DNA from: Akkermansiaceae bacterium
GTDB taxonomy: Bacteria > Verrucomicrobiota > Verrucomicrobiia > Verrucomicrobiales > Akkermansiaceae
DNA: 48,583 bases
NCBI GenBank assembly: GCA_015062005.1
Contig: SUVL01000021.1
Location: 1 to 48,583, forward strand
Direction: 5' to 3'
Shown: piece by piece, positions 36,532 through 45,152 of the stretch
Layout of the letters: each line of letters starts with the position of its first letter
Numbering within the stretch: the stretch's first letter is position 1
The notes under the pieces: model-generated
What the model was told of the DNA's origin: nothing
Database searches by the model: none
Seen by the model: the letters and a program-made list of their open reading frames with translations, nothing else
Position numbers and translations under genes: made by a program

Positions 36532-39309
36532 TTACTTGTTGATGTTCTGGCGATGCGGATTCGGGCGCAGTGCCAGGATGATGACGCCCAGGAGCATGAT
36601 GCCTGCCAGTACCTGGGCGGAACCGAGGGTGCCGGCGGTGATATAGAGTCCGAGCTGGTAGGTGATGAAGGCTACCGCGTAGGCCCACAGGCTCATGTAG
36701 CTAATGGCGAACCAGGTCCAGCGGGCGCTGTTCATCTCGCGGCGGATGGCGCCGCAGGCGGCGAAACAGGGGGCGCACAGGATGTTGAAGAGCATGAAGG
36801 AAAGCGCACTGAGCGAGGTGAAGGCCCCGGCGGCGCGAACATTGGCTGCCACTCCGCTGGTCTCCTCATCTTCCTCCACTTCGGGGAAGAGGAAGGCTGT
36901 GGCGGCATTCACATAGTCCATGAAGTTTTTCTCTCCTGTTTCTGTGGCGGCTGTTTCTTCCGGGGCTTCTGCTTCCTCTGCCGCTGCTTCGGTGGGCAGG
37001 GTGGTGCGGGCGGCGGTGTCGCACTGCCAGGCGGCCATGGTCAGGGCGGTCAGGGCGTTGGCCTTGCTCAGGTCGCAGCTGCGGGGCAGTTCGTCCTCGG
37101 CGGGGGCTGCCTCAGCGGCGGCTTCGCTTGCCGCTGCGGGCTCCTCCTGAGCGGGATAGAGCACACCGAAGGTGCCCACCACGTTTTCCTTGGCAATGAG
37201 GCCGGTCACGGTGGCCACGGCGGGCTTCCAGTCGCCCCAGCCCAGCGGGGTGAAGAGCGGGGCAAAGGTGTTGCCGGTATCGGCCAGCATGCTCTGTTCC
37301 ACAGCGGCCTCGTTTTCGGCGGTGTTCAGGTATTCAAACTTCCAGGTGTAGTTCGAGAGCGTCCAGATGAGGGCGGAGGCCAGGAAGATGACGGTGCCGG
37401 CTTTCTGCACGAAGGCTTTGCAGCGCTCCATGGCGCGCAGGTTGATATTCGCGCCCTGTGGCATGTGGTAGGCGGGCAGTTCCATCACAAACGGAGTGTA
37501 GCCACCGGCAAACATGTGCATCTTGCGCAGCATCATGCCGCCCACTATCACGGAGCCGAAGCCCAGGAAATAGGCCACGGTGGCCACCGTGGCGGTCTGC
37601 CCGATCATGGCACCGATGAGGGCGAGAATGGGCAGCTTGGCGCCGCAAGGCACAAAGGTGGTGAGCATGATGGTCATGCGGCGGTCTTTCTCGTTTTCGA
37701 TGGTGCGGGTGGCCATGACACCGGGCACGCCGCAGCCCATGGAGACGAGCAGGGGAATAACGGATTTGCCGCTCAGGCCGATAGTGCGGAACAGGCGGTC
37801 GAGCATGAAAGCCACACGCGCCATGTAGCCGCAGTCCTCGAGTATGGACATGAGCAGGAAGAGCACTGCCATCTGCGGCAGAAAGCCCAGCACCGCACCC
37901 ACACCGGCCACGATACCATCGGTGATGATGGCCTGCAGCTGCGGGGAGCAATCCAGGCAGGTGCGGCCCAGCATGGCCACGCCGAAGCTCACCAGGCTCA
38001 TGATGATGAACCAGGCGATGAACTCGCAGCGCCCGGCGCGCCCCGTGAGCTTCATGGGGTTGGCGCAGAACTTGTGCGTGCGGCTGCCGAAGTTGTTGAC
38101 GCCCTTAGTGCCGGGTTTTGCAAGGCAGAGCACCAGCAGCACGGCATTGGCAACGCCGAGCAGAGCCATGAGCAAGGTGTGCAGGAAACCCGGCAGGTGC
38201 GGGCAGACGTATTCTACTGCAAAGGGCGCTACCATGATGTAGAGCCAGGCGCCGTTCATGTTCAGGTCATGCAGGCGGCGCAGCATGGCGGGGAACACCA
38301 GAATCATGGCCAGCACCGCGCTGAACATGGTGAGGGCTTCCACCCCGGCGGCTTCGTTGCCGATGAACCCGGCCAGCCAGCCACCGACCACCGGCCCGAA
38401 GAGCACATCATTCGCCCAGCCGGTGCCCCAGTCGCCCACGGTGTTGATGGAGAGGTAATAGATGGCGTACATGACCGCCACGAAGATGACCGGGCCGACC
38501 ACGCGGTGGGTCAGCACGGCATCAACCTTCCGGGAGAATTTTTCGCGATTCGGCTGCTGCACCAGCACCTGCGGGATAAAGGCGCAGATGGCATCGTAGC
38601 GGCTGCCGGCGATGATGGAGGCCACGTCGTCATCCATGCCGGTTTCCAGCTCCATGCGGATATCTTCCAGTACATGGGCTTTCACCTTGCTGGCGCCCTT
38701 CTGCAGGAGTTCCTCGCCTTCCAGCATCTTGATGGCCTCAAAGCGGTTGGCGCCGAACTCGGCCATGACCTGCTCCACGGCTTTCTCCACCGGGGCAGAG
38801 TAGGTCAGCACCTGCGGGGCAGCGGGCAGGGGGCCGGTCATGAGCTGAAGCAGCTCGGTCATGCCGGTCTGTTTCAGCGCACTGACGGCCACTACCGGGC
38901 ACCCCAGACGGGCGCTCAGCGCAGCGGTGTCGATGCTGCTGCCCTCGGCGGCCAGCAGGTCGCACATGTTCAGCGCAATAATCATGGGCAGCCCGGTCTC
39001 CATTATCTGGGAGCTCAGGTACAGGTTGCGCTCCAGGTTGGTGGCGTCCACCACGTTCACCACCAGGTCCGGCTTCTCCTCCAGAAGGTAGCGGCGGGAG
39101 ACCACCTCCTCCGGCGAGTAGGGGGAAAGGGAATAGATACCGGGCAGGTCCTGCAGCTCGATTTCCTCGTGCTCAGTCAGGTGCCCGCCTTTGCGGTCCA
39201 CGGTCACGCCGGGCCAGTTGCCTACATACTGGTTCGCTCCAGTCAGCTCGTTGAACAGCGTAGTCTTGCCGCTGTTCGGATTGCCGGCGAGTGCTATGGT
39301 GCGTTTCAT
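36532..39309 (-). CDS. feoB: Ferrous iron transporter B with two large insertions
   Basis: FeoB is the inner-membrane Fe2+ transporter with a cytoplasmic G domain. G1 is GNPNSGKTT (9-17), with NWPGVTVDRKGG, DLPGIYSLSPYS and NMCD following. Gate domain motifs are VGAVLGFLPQM, SMGCGVPGVMATRTIENEKDRR and TFVPCGAKLP. At 925 residues it is well over the usual 650-780. One insertion (about 320-455) carries RRLHD, PGTKGVNNFG and LTGRAGRCEF, which resemble DUF805 membrane-protein motifs in permuted order. Another (about 720-825) is a low-complexity Ala/Glu-rich loop. The gene lies 28 bases after feoA and before the Cys-rich partner. Confidence 0.95.
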   Translation of the reverse strand: MKRTIALAGNPNSGKTTLFNELTGANQYVGNWPGVTVDRKGGHLTEHEEIELQDLPGIYSLSPYSPEEVVSRRYLLEEKPDLVVNVVDATNLERNLYLSSQIMETGLPMIIALNMCDLLAAEGSSIDTAALSARLGCPVVAVSALKQTGMTELLQLMTGPLPAAPQVLTYSAPVEKAVEQVMAEFGANRFEAIKMLEGEELLQKGASKVKAHVLEDIRMELETGMDDDVASIIAGSRYDAICAFIPQVLVQQPNREKFSRKVDAVLTHRVVGPVIFVAVMYAIYYLSINTVGDWGTGWANDVLFGPVVGGWLAGFIGNEAAGVEALTMFSAVLAMILVFPAMLRRLHDLNMNGAWLYIMVAPFAVEYVCPHLPGFLHTLLMALLGVANAVLLVLCLAKPGTKGVNNFGSRTHKFCANPMKLTGRAGRCEFIAWFIIMSLVSFGVAMLGRTCLDCSPQLQAIITDGIVAGVGAVLGFLPQMAVLFLLMSILEDCGYMARVAFMLDRLFRTIGLSGKSVIPLLVSMGCGVPGVMATRTIENEKDRRMTIMLTTFVPCGAKLPILALIGAMIGQTATVATVAYFLGFGSVIVGGMMLRKMHMFAGGYTPFVMELPAYHMPQGANINLRAMERCKAFVQKAGTVIFLASALIWTLSNYTWKFEYLNTAENEAAVEQSMLADTGNTFAPLFTPLGWGDWKPAVATVTGLIAKENVVGTFGVLYPAQEEPAAASEAAAEAAPAEDELPRSCDLSKANALTALTMAAWQCDTAARTTLPTEAAAEEAEAPEETAATETGEKNFMDYVNAATAFLFPEVEEDEETSGVAANVRAAGAFTSLSALSFMLFNILCAPCFAACGAIRREMNSARWTWFAISYMSLWAYAVAFITYQLGLYITAGTLGSAQVLAGIMLLGVIILALRPNPHRQNINK

Positions 39310-39337
39310 TGTGTGTGTTATCTTTTGAAATTCGCGT

Positions 39338-39571
39338 TTATTTCACCTCGATGCAGGCGGCCTCGGCCTTGCGCAGCGACAGCTCAAAGCCGCGCACCGT
39401 CACTTCCAGCGGGTCGCCGAACGGCGCCATCTTCCGCACCCGGACCTCGGCGTTCTTGGTCAGCCCCATGTCCAGTATGCGCTGGCGCAGCGGCCCTTCG
39501 CCATGCACTTTCACCACGTGCACGCTCGTGCCTATCTTTATCTGGTTCAATCGCAGATTCTCGGTTTTCAT
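39338..39571 (-). CDS. feoA: Ferrous iron transport protein A
   Basis: FeoA is a small SH3-like protein needed for FeoB function. The 77 residues include LNQIKIGTSVHVVKVHGEGP, LRQRILDMGLTKNAEVRVRK and MAPFGDPLEVTVRGFELSLR, the full FeoA core. It is the first gene of the iron unit. Two DtxR-type boxes and a TTGACA promoter lie just upstream. Confidence 0.95.
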   Translation of the reverse strand: MKTENLRLNQIKIGTSVHVVKVHGEGPLRQRILDMGLTKNAEVRVRKMAPFGDPLEVTVRGFELSLRKAEAACIEVK

Positions 39572-39580
39572 TTTTTTGTG

Positions 39581-39599
39581 TTAGCTTAGGCTAATTTAA
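39581..39599. promoter_or_regulatory. DtxR/IdeR-type iron box, proximal
   Basis: TTAGCTTAGGCTAATTTAA closely follows the DtxR/IdeR consensus TTAGGTTAGGCTAACCTAA. It lies ten bases upstream of the feoA start codon, in the leader, where a bound repressor would block elongation or initiation. Confidence 0.75.
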
Positions 39600-39611
39600 G
39601 AAGACGGGCAG

Positions 39612-39640
39612 AGTTTAGTTTAGGCTAACTCTTTTGTCAA
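39612..39640 (-). promoter_or_regulatory. Promoter of the feo unit
   Basis: The minus strand has TTGACA (39640-39635), a 17-base spacer and TAAACT (39617-39612). The spacer and -10 are covered by the distal iron box, the classic layout for repression by a DtxR-family protein when iron is sufficient. Confidence 0.7.
39615..39633. promoter_or_regulatory. DtxR/IdeR-type iron box, distal
   Basis: TTAGTTTAGGCTAACTCTT shares the TTAGGCTAA core with the proximal box and the consensus. Its position across the -10 region supports iron-dependent repression of feoA-feoB and downstream genes. The repressor gene itself is not in the window. Confidence 0.75.
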
Positions 39641-39751
39641 TCACTTTTTTGTATTTTTTTCGGCATGGTAAATTATGCGGCACCTTGCGTACTCGCCTTG
39701 AAAAATTTTTGGCTGGTAATCTGATTGGAATTATGCTAAGGTCGCCGCGCT

Positions 39752-41419
39752 ATGTTATCAGATCGTACCAAGGCAGGAATTCAGCGTGCGCCGCATCGTA
39801 GTCTGATGCGCGCCACGGGCATGACGGATGAGGACATCAAGAAGCCGTTCATTGCCATTTGCAACTCTTTCAACGAGGTGATTCCCGGCCACGTGCACCT
39901 CAACAAGGTGGCTGAGCTTATCAAGGACGAGGTGCGCAAGGCTGGCGGTACCCCGATTGAGTTTAACCTCATCGGCGTGTGCGATGGCATTGCTATGGCG
40001 CACCATGGCATGAAGTTCTCCCTGGCAAGCCGCGAGCTGATTGCCGACAGCGTGGAGACGATGCTTTCCGCCCACGCGTTCGATGCCTGTATCTGCATCC
40101 CGAACTGCGACAAGATTGTGCCCGGCATGGTGATGGGTGCGCTGCGCTGCAACATCCCGACCATTTTCTGCAGCGGTGGTCCCATGGCCGTGGGCAAGGG
40201 GCGCAACGGCGAGGACCTGGACCTCAACAGCGTGTTCGAGGCCGTGGCAGCCTGCACCGCCGGCAAGATTACGGAAGACGAGCTGCACTATGTGGAGTGC
40301 CACGCCTGCCCGAGCGCCGGTTCCTGCAGCGGTATGTTCACCGCCAACTCCATGAACTGCCTGTGCGAGGTGCTGGGTCTGGCTCTGCCGGGCAACGGTA
40401 CGCTGCTGGCGCTTTCCGAGGAACGCAAGGAGTTCTGGCGCGCCGCAGCCCGCCGCGCTGTGGAGATGGCAAAGCAGGGTGGCCCGCTGCCCCGCGACCT
40501 CATCACCGAGGCGGCTATCGACAACGTGTTCACCTGCGATATGGCCATGGGCGGTTCCTCGAACACGGTGCTGCACACCCTGGCATTCGCTGCTGAGGCC
40601 GGTTTTGAATACGACCTGAAGCGCATCGACGAGATTTCCAGGCGCACGCCGAACATCTGCAAGGTGGCCCCCAGCTCCCGCTACCACATGCACGATGTGC
40701 TGCGTGCCGGTGGCATCATGACCATCCTGGCCGAAATCAACAAGATTCCCGGTGCCCTGAACACCAATGTGCCCACCGTGAGCGGCAAGACCCTGGGCGA
40801 GCAGATAGAGGGGCTCTCTACGCAGGACCCTGCCGTCATCCGCACGCTGGAAAACGCCTATTCCAAGGACGGTGGTCTGGCCGTGCTTTTCGGCAACCTG
40901 GCAGAGCAGGGCGCCATCGTGAAGAAGGCCGGCGTGCTGCCCGAAATGATGGTGCACCGCGGCCCGGCTGTGATTTTCGAGAGCCAGGAGGAAGCCTGCG
41001 CCGGTATTCTGGCAGATAAGGTGAAGCCCGGCGACGTGGTGGTCATCCGCAACGAAGGCCCGAAGGGCGGCCCCGGCATGCAGGAAATGCTGGCCCCCAC
41101 CAGCTACATCATGGGCAAGGGACTGGGCAACTGCGTGGCCCTCATCACCGATGGCCGTTTCTCCGGCGCCACACACGGCGCCTGCATCGGACATGTTTCC
41201 CCGGAAGCCGCCGAGGGCGGTCTTATCGGTCTGCTGAAGGATGGCGATATCATCAGCATCGATATTCCTGCCCGCAGCATGAATGTGGAGCTGAGCGATG
41301 AGGAAATCGCCGCCCGCCGAGCTGTATGGCAACCCACCATGCAGGAAATCCCCAGCAAATGGCTGAAGCGCTACCGCAAGCTGGCTACCAACGCCAGCAA
41401 GGGCGCCGTTCTGGCCTGA
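39752..41419 (+). CDS. ilvD: Dihydroxy-acid dehydratase
   Basis: IlvD dehydrates dihydroxy acids in valine, leucine and isoleucine synthesis and needs an iron-sulfur cluster. The 555 residues contain the cluster ligands in [27 protein letters not shown] and [20 protein letters not shown], plus [19 protein letters not shown] near the C-terminus. It is divergent from the iron-uptake unit, with 180 bp between starts. A weak promoter (TTGGCT, 17, TATGCT at 39709-39737) would leave a leader of only about eight bases. The transporter gene follows 24 bp later. Confidence 0.95.
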   Translation: MLSDRTKAGIQRAPHRSLMRATGMTDEDIKKPFIAICNSFNEVIPGHVHLNKVAELIKDEVRKAGGTPIEFNLIGVCDGIAMAHHGMKFSLASRELIADSVETMLSAHAFDACICIPNCDKIVPGMVMGALRCNIPTIFCSGGPMAVGKGRNGEDLDLNSVFEAVAACTAGKITEDELHYVECHACPSAGSCSGMFTANSMNCLCEVLGLALPGNGTLLALSEERKEFWRAAARRAVEMAKQGGPLPRDLITEAAIDNVFTCDMAMGGSSNTVLHTLAFAAEAGFEYDLKRIDEISRRTPNICKVAPSSRYHMHDVLRAGGIMTILAEINKIPGALNTNVPTVSGKTLGEQIEGLSTQDPAVIRTLENAYSKDGGLAVLFGNLAEQGAIVKKAGVLPEMMVHRGPAVIFESQEEACAGILADKVKPGDVVVIRNEGPKGGPGMQEMLAPTSYIMGKGLGNCVALITDGRFSGATHGACIGHVSPEAAEGGLIGLLKDGDIISIDIPARSMNVELSDEEIAARRAVWQPTMQEIPSKWLKRYRKLATNASKGAVLA

Positions 41420-41443
41420 TTTTGATACCACCTGAAATAAATC

Positions 41444-42922
41444 ATGAGTGATACCAAACAAAACTTCATCGTCAAATACTTTTCCGAGTTCGGCGTGCTG
41501 CGCGAGTGCGGCAAGAACTTCTGGCTGACGAACTTCATCCAGTTCTTCGACGGCCTGTCGTATTTCACGCTCATCATCGTGTTCTCCCTGTTCCTGAACA
41601 AGTACTGCGGTTTCCGCGATGCGGACGCTCCGTACTGGGTGGGCATGTACACGCTGTTCATCTCCCTGTTCGTGTTCGCAGTGGGTACCATCTGCGATAT
41701 CATCGGCCTGCGCCGCACCTACCTCATCGGCTTCACGCTGCTTATCGGCGGGCGTCTGATTCTGGGTATGGGCACGGACTTCGGCACCGAGGTGCTGCAG
41801 CTCAGCCAGGATGCCTCCCGCTACTTTGTGATGGCCGGTATCGGCATCATGTCCTTCGGCACGGCCTTCATGAGCCCCTGCATCACCACCTCCATCCGCC
41901 GCTTCACCACGCTGCGTGCCCGCCCGACAGGCTTCAACTTCTACTACCTGTTCATGAACGTGGGTGCTCTGCTGGCCGGCTTTGCTATCGTGGACCCGCT
42001 GCTCAAGTGGCAGGGCGATATTGATGGCCTGCTGTGGGTCATCAACTTCGGCACGGCCTGCAACTGCATCGCCTTCGTGTTCACCCGCTTCATTGATGAG
42101 GACTTCTTCGCTGTGCCGGAGGAACGCATCGTGAAGACGGAGAAGTCCGCCCAGCGTCCGCTGCAGCTCATCGGCCAGGTGGCCCGCGAGCGTGCTTTCC
42201 AGAAGCTCATCGTGTTCCTGGTGCTCACGCTGGGTGTGCGTCTGGTGTTCACCCTGCAGTTCCTGGTGATGCCGCAGTACTACCTGCGCACTATCGGCGA
42301 TGACTTCAAGCTGGGCTTCATGAACTCCCTGAATCCCTTTGTGATTATCACGGGGCTCATCCTCATCATCCCGATTCTCAACAAGTTCTCCACGGTGAAG
42401 CTCATGATTACCGGTATGAGCATCTCGGCCTGCTCGCTCATCCTCATGGCTGTGCCGCCGCAGACCTACTTCATCATCCCCGGTATCGAGACCATCGGTC
42501 AGGCCTACTTTGTGGCCATCTTCCTGCAGATTCTCATCTTCGCCTTCGGTGAGCTGCTGTTCAGCCCGCGTTTTTCTGAGTACGTGGCCCGCGTGGCACC
42601 CAAGGACAAGGTGGCTTCGTACATGTCCCTTTCCGCGCTGCCCATGTTCATCGCCAAGCCGATTAACGGCGTGGTGGGTGGTCTGCTGGTGTCCTACCTC
42701 TGCTTCGACGGCATCGCCGCCAAGATGGACACCGGCCACATCGGCTTCTGGGATTCCCCCGAGTTCATGTGGACCATCTACCTCATCATGGCCCTCATTT
42801 CCCCGCTGGCCATCATCCTGACCAAGGACAGCTTCGTTTCCGATAATCCTGAAGAGACCACGGCCCACGAAACCGACGTGGAGAAGGACGAGGAGGAAAA
42901 CACCGTAACCGCTAACGCCTGA
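41444..42922 (+). CDS. Major facilitator transporter, POT/PTR2-like
   Basis: The 492-residue protein has about 12 to 14 hydrophobic segments and begins with an amphipathic FSEFGVLRECGKNFWLTNFI before the first membrane helix. The segment RPTGFNFYYLFMNVGALLAG resembles the proton-dependent oligopeptide transporter signature. Substrate is not certain; di- or tripeptides are the most likely if the family is right. The C-terminal tail is acidic. It lies between ilvD (24 bp) and an ankyrin membrane protein (12 bp), probably in one transcript. Confidence 0.8.
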   Translation: MSDTKQNFIVKYFSEFGVLRECGKNFWLTNFIQFFDGLSYFTLIIVFSLFLNKYCGFRDADAPYWVGMYTLFISLFVFAVGTICDIIGLRRTYLIGFTLLIGGRLILGMGTDFGTEVLQLSQDASRYFVMAGIGIMSFGTAFMSPCITTSIRRFTTLRARPTGFNFYYLFMNVGALLAGFAIVDPLLKWQGDIDGLLWVINFGTACNCIAFVFTRFIDEDFFAVPEERIVKTEKSAQRPLQLIGQVARERAFQKLIVFLVLTLGVRLVFTLQFLVMPQYYLRTIGDDFKLGFMNSLNPFVIITGLILIIPILNKFSTVKLMITGMSISACSLILMAVPPQTYFIIPGIETIGQAYFVAIFLQILIFAFGELLFSPRFSEYVARVAPKDKVASYMSLSALPMFIAKPINGVVGGLLVSYLCFDGIAAKMDTGHIGFWDSPEFMWTIYLIMALISPLAIILTKDSFVSDNPEETTAHETDVEKDEEENTVTANA

Positions 42923-42934
42923 TTTCTACACACC

Positions 42935-43762
42935 ATGTCTGATACTCAACACAAGACCGAATGGCTCCCCATCATCAAGGATATGTGCATCCTGGTGTGC
43001 ATCATGGGTGCCCTGGGCTACGCCTGCAACCTGGCCATGAAGCCCTTTGAATCCGTGCAGGTCACGGACTCCCTCGTGTCACTCATCCGCAAGGGCGGTG
43101 TGCAGGACGGCAAGGACGATATCTTCCTGAAGGAATTTGCCGAGGGCTGCAAGAAACATGCCGACTTCGTGAACACGCCGGACAGCACCGGCCGCACCCC
43201 GCTCATGTGGGCTGTGTACACGAACTTCAACAACCCGGAACTCTCCCTCGCCAAGGATGCCGACCGCGCCTACTATGTGCAGGAGCTCCTCAATGCCCCC
43301 GGTGTGAACATCCACGCCAAGGACCAGGACGGCTTCACCGCCCTCCACTGGGCTGCCTGGAGCGGCATGCCGCACTCCGCGGCCATGCTCATCAAGGCCG
43401 GGCTGGATATCAACGAGAAGGAAGGCAACGGCTACACCCCGCTCATGCTCGCTGCCATGCGTGGCGATGATACCGTGGTGAAGATGCTGCTGCAGCTTGG
43501 GGCAGATGCCACTGCCACCAACAAGGATGGCAAGACCGCTGCCCAGCTGGCCGATGAGAAGGGGAAGGCTTACGACAAGCGCCAGTCACAGGCGTACACG
43601 CTCATCTATTCTGATAAGCGCTCCGCCTCCTACCACACCACGCAGCAGATGCTGAAGGGCGCCGCCCCGGCTCCCGCCACCATCGACCAGGTGCTGGCGG
43701 AGACTGAGGCCCTCGTGAACGCCGCCAAGGCCGATGCCGCTCCCCCCGCCGAGGAGGAGTAA
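42935..43762 (+). CDS. Membrane-anchored ankyrin-repeat protein
   Basis: The 275-residue protein has one N-terminal membrane segment (MCILVCIMGALGYACNLAMK) and then ankyrin repeats including STGRTPLMWAVYTNFNNPEL, DGFTALHWAAWSGMPHSAAM and NGYTPLMLAAMRGDDTVVKM. A low-complexity alanine-rich tail ends the chain. It does not share the beta domain of the 23-27 kb paralogues. It follows the transporter gene closely, so it may act as an adaptor at the inner membrane, but no partner can be named. Confidence 0.85.
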   Translation: MSDTQHKTEWLPIIKDMCILVCIMGALGYACNLAMKPFESVQVTDSLVSLIRKGGVQDGKDDIFLKEFAEGCKKHADFVNTPDSTGRTPLMWAVYTNFNNPELSLAKDADRAYYVQELLNAPGVNIHAKDQDGFTALHWAAWSGMPHSAAMLIKAGLDINEKEGNGYTPLMLAAMRGDDTVVKMLLQLGADATATNKDGKTAAQLADEKGKAYDKRQSQAYTLIYSDKRSASYHTTQQMLKGAAPAPATIDQVLAETEALVNAAKADAAPPAEEE

Positions 43763-43791
43763 AGCTTGCACCTCATCTGATAATATCCCGG

Positions 43792-43822
43792 AAAGAGAGC
43801 TTGAATGAGCTCTCTTTCTGTT
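43792..43822 (+). terminator. Rho-independent terminator after the ilvD unit
   Basis: AAAGAGAGCT pairs exactly with AGCTCTCTTT around a six-base loop and is followed by a T-rich tail (CTGTTT). The A-rich left side could make it bidirectional. Confidence 0.8.
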
Positions 43823-43844
43823 TATTATCAATCTTATAAGTTTT

Positions 43845-43873
43845 TTGACAGATTATGGTGAATGTGTTAGTAT
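43845..43873 (+). promoter_or_regulatory. Promoter placing the start at the ATG (leaderless mRNA)
   Basis: TTGACA (43845-43850), a 17-base spacer and TAGTAT (43868-43873) form a good sigma70-type promoter. The start codon is at 43880, seven bases after the -10, so transcription would begin at or next to the A of ATG. No ribosome site is visible, in keeping with a leaderless message. Confidence 0.65.
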
Positions 43874-43879
43874 ACGGCC

Positions 43880-44518
43880 ATGGATGAATGGAAGCAAAAT
43901 GCGGTTTTTGCCCTTGCGGGAATGATTATACTTGCTCTCGGATGCTGGATTATCATCGACAATGGGGAGGTCAGTGCCAAGTCTGCGACTCTTGTTGTCC
44001 TGGGGCTTGGCGGGACAATCGGCTCTTCCTGGCTCGTGGCGCTGGATGTGCGCGAAATCCTTTCCACCCGCAGGGAAAAAGCAAAACTCGGAACGCCCGC
44101 CAGGCTGGAACTCGATATGCCCTATCATGAATTGGTGGCCCGTTTCCTGGCTCTTGCCAAGGTGGATGATATGGTAACCGTCGAGCAGGGCTGGTTGTCA
44201 TGGAAAACGCAATCCTTTGCCGATATCTCCATCCGCCGTGCGGGGGAGTCTGATTGGATGGCTCTATACTGGGTGCGCTCCAACTGGCATTATACCGACA
44301 CCCAGTTGCGCCGGGTGTGCAAGTCGGCAGCGCAGGAAATGCCGGAGGAGTTTAAGAAAGCCAAGGCACATGGGCTCCTCATCTACAGTAAGGGGGTGCT
44401 TTCCATTTATCCTGAACCGCACCGGAAACAGGTGGAGGATGCCTTCATGGATAATATCTTCCTGCCCACGCGCGAGACATTCATGACCTGGCTGGCTGAG
44501 TATGCGGATGAAGTATAA
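43880..44518 (+). CDS. Hypothetical membrane protein with soluble C-terminal domain
   Basis: The 212-residue protein has two N-terminal membrane segments (AVFALAGMIILALGCWIII and ATLVVLGLGGTIGSSWLVAL) and a cytoplasmic-looking domain of about 150 residues with RFLALAKVDDMVTVEQGWLS and a helical end. I recognise no family. It stands alone between a terminator and the repeat island, with its own promoter. Because of the promoter position it is probably translated from a leaderless mRNA. Confidence 0.7.
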   Translation: MDEWKQNAVFALAGMIILALGCWIIIDNGEVSAKSATLVVLGLGGTIGSSWLVALDVREILSTRREKAKLGTPARLELDMPYHELVARFLALAKVDDMVTVEQGWLSWKTQSFADISIRRAGESDWMALYWVRSNWHYTDTQLRRVCKSAAQEMPEEFKKAKAHGLLIYSKGVLSIYPEPHRKQVEDAFMDNIFLPTRETFMTWLAEYADEV

Positions 44519-44998
44519 CTGAACGTGATTTTTTTCCGCAGGTCACAAGTGAAACTCCAAATTGGGAACATTGCTATCCCATAAAATCGAATAGGGAAAC
44601 CAGCCGTCCGGCAAACAAAAATACCAGATGACAAAAATGGTGTTTTGGAATTGCCCGGTTACAACTCATAATCGGGGTGTGAAAAAACAAACCCAAAACA
44701 CCACGGAGAGACTAACTGTATTGGGGCAGTTTTGCAAGCTTATTCCGAAATATAGCCTTGCGAGTCACACGTGTCCCAAAGATTTTGTAGAGAATAGAAA
44801 TATCAGCAACATTTTCGAAGAATCCCCCCCTCTGCGCAATAAATTGGAATTTACCATACAGCATCTACTTCACATCATTTGAGCAACCTGCTCAAAAAAG
44901 GTAGTGCAAGCCTAGGACACCACCAAGGCTGGGCAAGAATGAGCCCCGGCATACGTCCATCGCTTGCAAGTGCCTTTTTATCGCCTTGCAAGCGATTA
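44519..44998. other. Gene-free AT-rich stretch with repeat fragments
   Basis: No coding frame here is convincing. It contains ACACGTGTCCCAAAGATTT (44767-44785), also found at 34970-35011. AATAAATTGGAATTT near 44839 is the end-motif of the intergenic elements elsewhere. At 44947-44998 is part of the repeat that is complete at 46585 and 47745, including the CGCTTGCAAG/CTTGCAAGCG dyad. That repeat fragment joins directly to the truncated small ORF at 44999, marking a rearrangement point. Confidence 0.5.
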
Positions 44999-45034
44999 CA
45001 GGTAATCCTGTTTGTGATGAATTTCATCCGATGA
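44999..45034 (+). pseudogene. Last 11 codons of the small hydrophobic toxin-like ORF
   Basis: The codons read QVILFVMNFIR then TGA, one residue different from the end of the intact 25-codon ORF at 47155. Everything upstream, including start codon and ribosome site, has been replaced by the CGCTTGCAAG repeat. A GC-rich hairpin (45050-45073) follows at the same place as in the intact copy. This copy cannot make the peptide. Confidence 0.7.
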
Positions 45035-45118
45035 GCATGTAAGGCTCCTCACGGCGGGCGGCCACCTGCCGTGCGCGTTCCTTTCAAGATAGAGAGGGCT
45101 CTTCAATCCAAAAAAGAG

Positions 45119-45146
45119 TTGACAAAAATCTTCGATATGCTATGAT
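45119..45146 (+). promoter_or_regulatory. Promoter of small RNA A
   Basis: TTGACA (45119-45124), 16-base spacer, TATGAT (45141-45146). Spacing and position relative to the RNA match those of copy B exactly. Confidence 0.75.
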
Positions 45147-45152
45147 GACCTC

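Noticed and set aside
36292..39594. 1100-codon plus-strand frame opposite feoB
   Set aside because: Antisense shadow of feoB and feoA, with His/Gly/Ala-rich composition and no recognisable domain.
39758..42868. 1036-codon minus-strand frame opposite ilvD and the transporter
   Set aside because: Antisense shadow; both plus-strand genes are unmistakable by motif.
44941..44998. CRISPR-like repeat (CGCTTGCAAG units) in the right-end island
   Set aside because: Copies are not regularly spaced, there are no unique spacers of constant length, and no cas genes are present; they are dyads inside an interspersed repeat.
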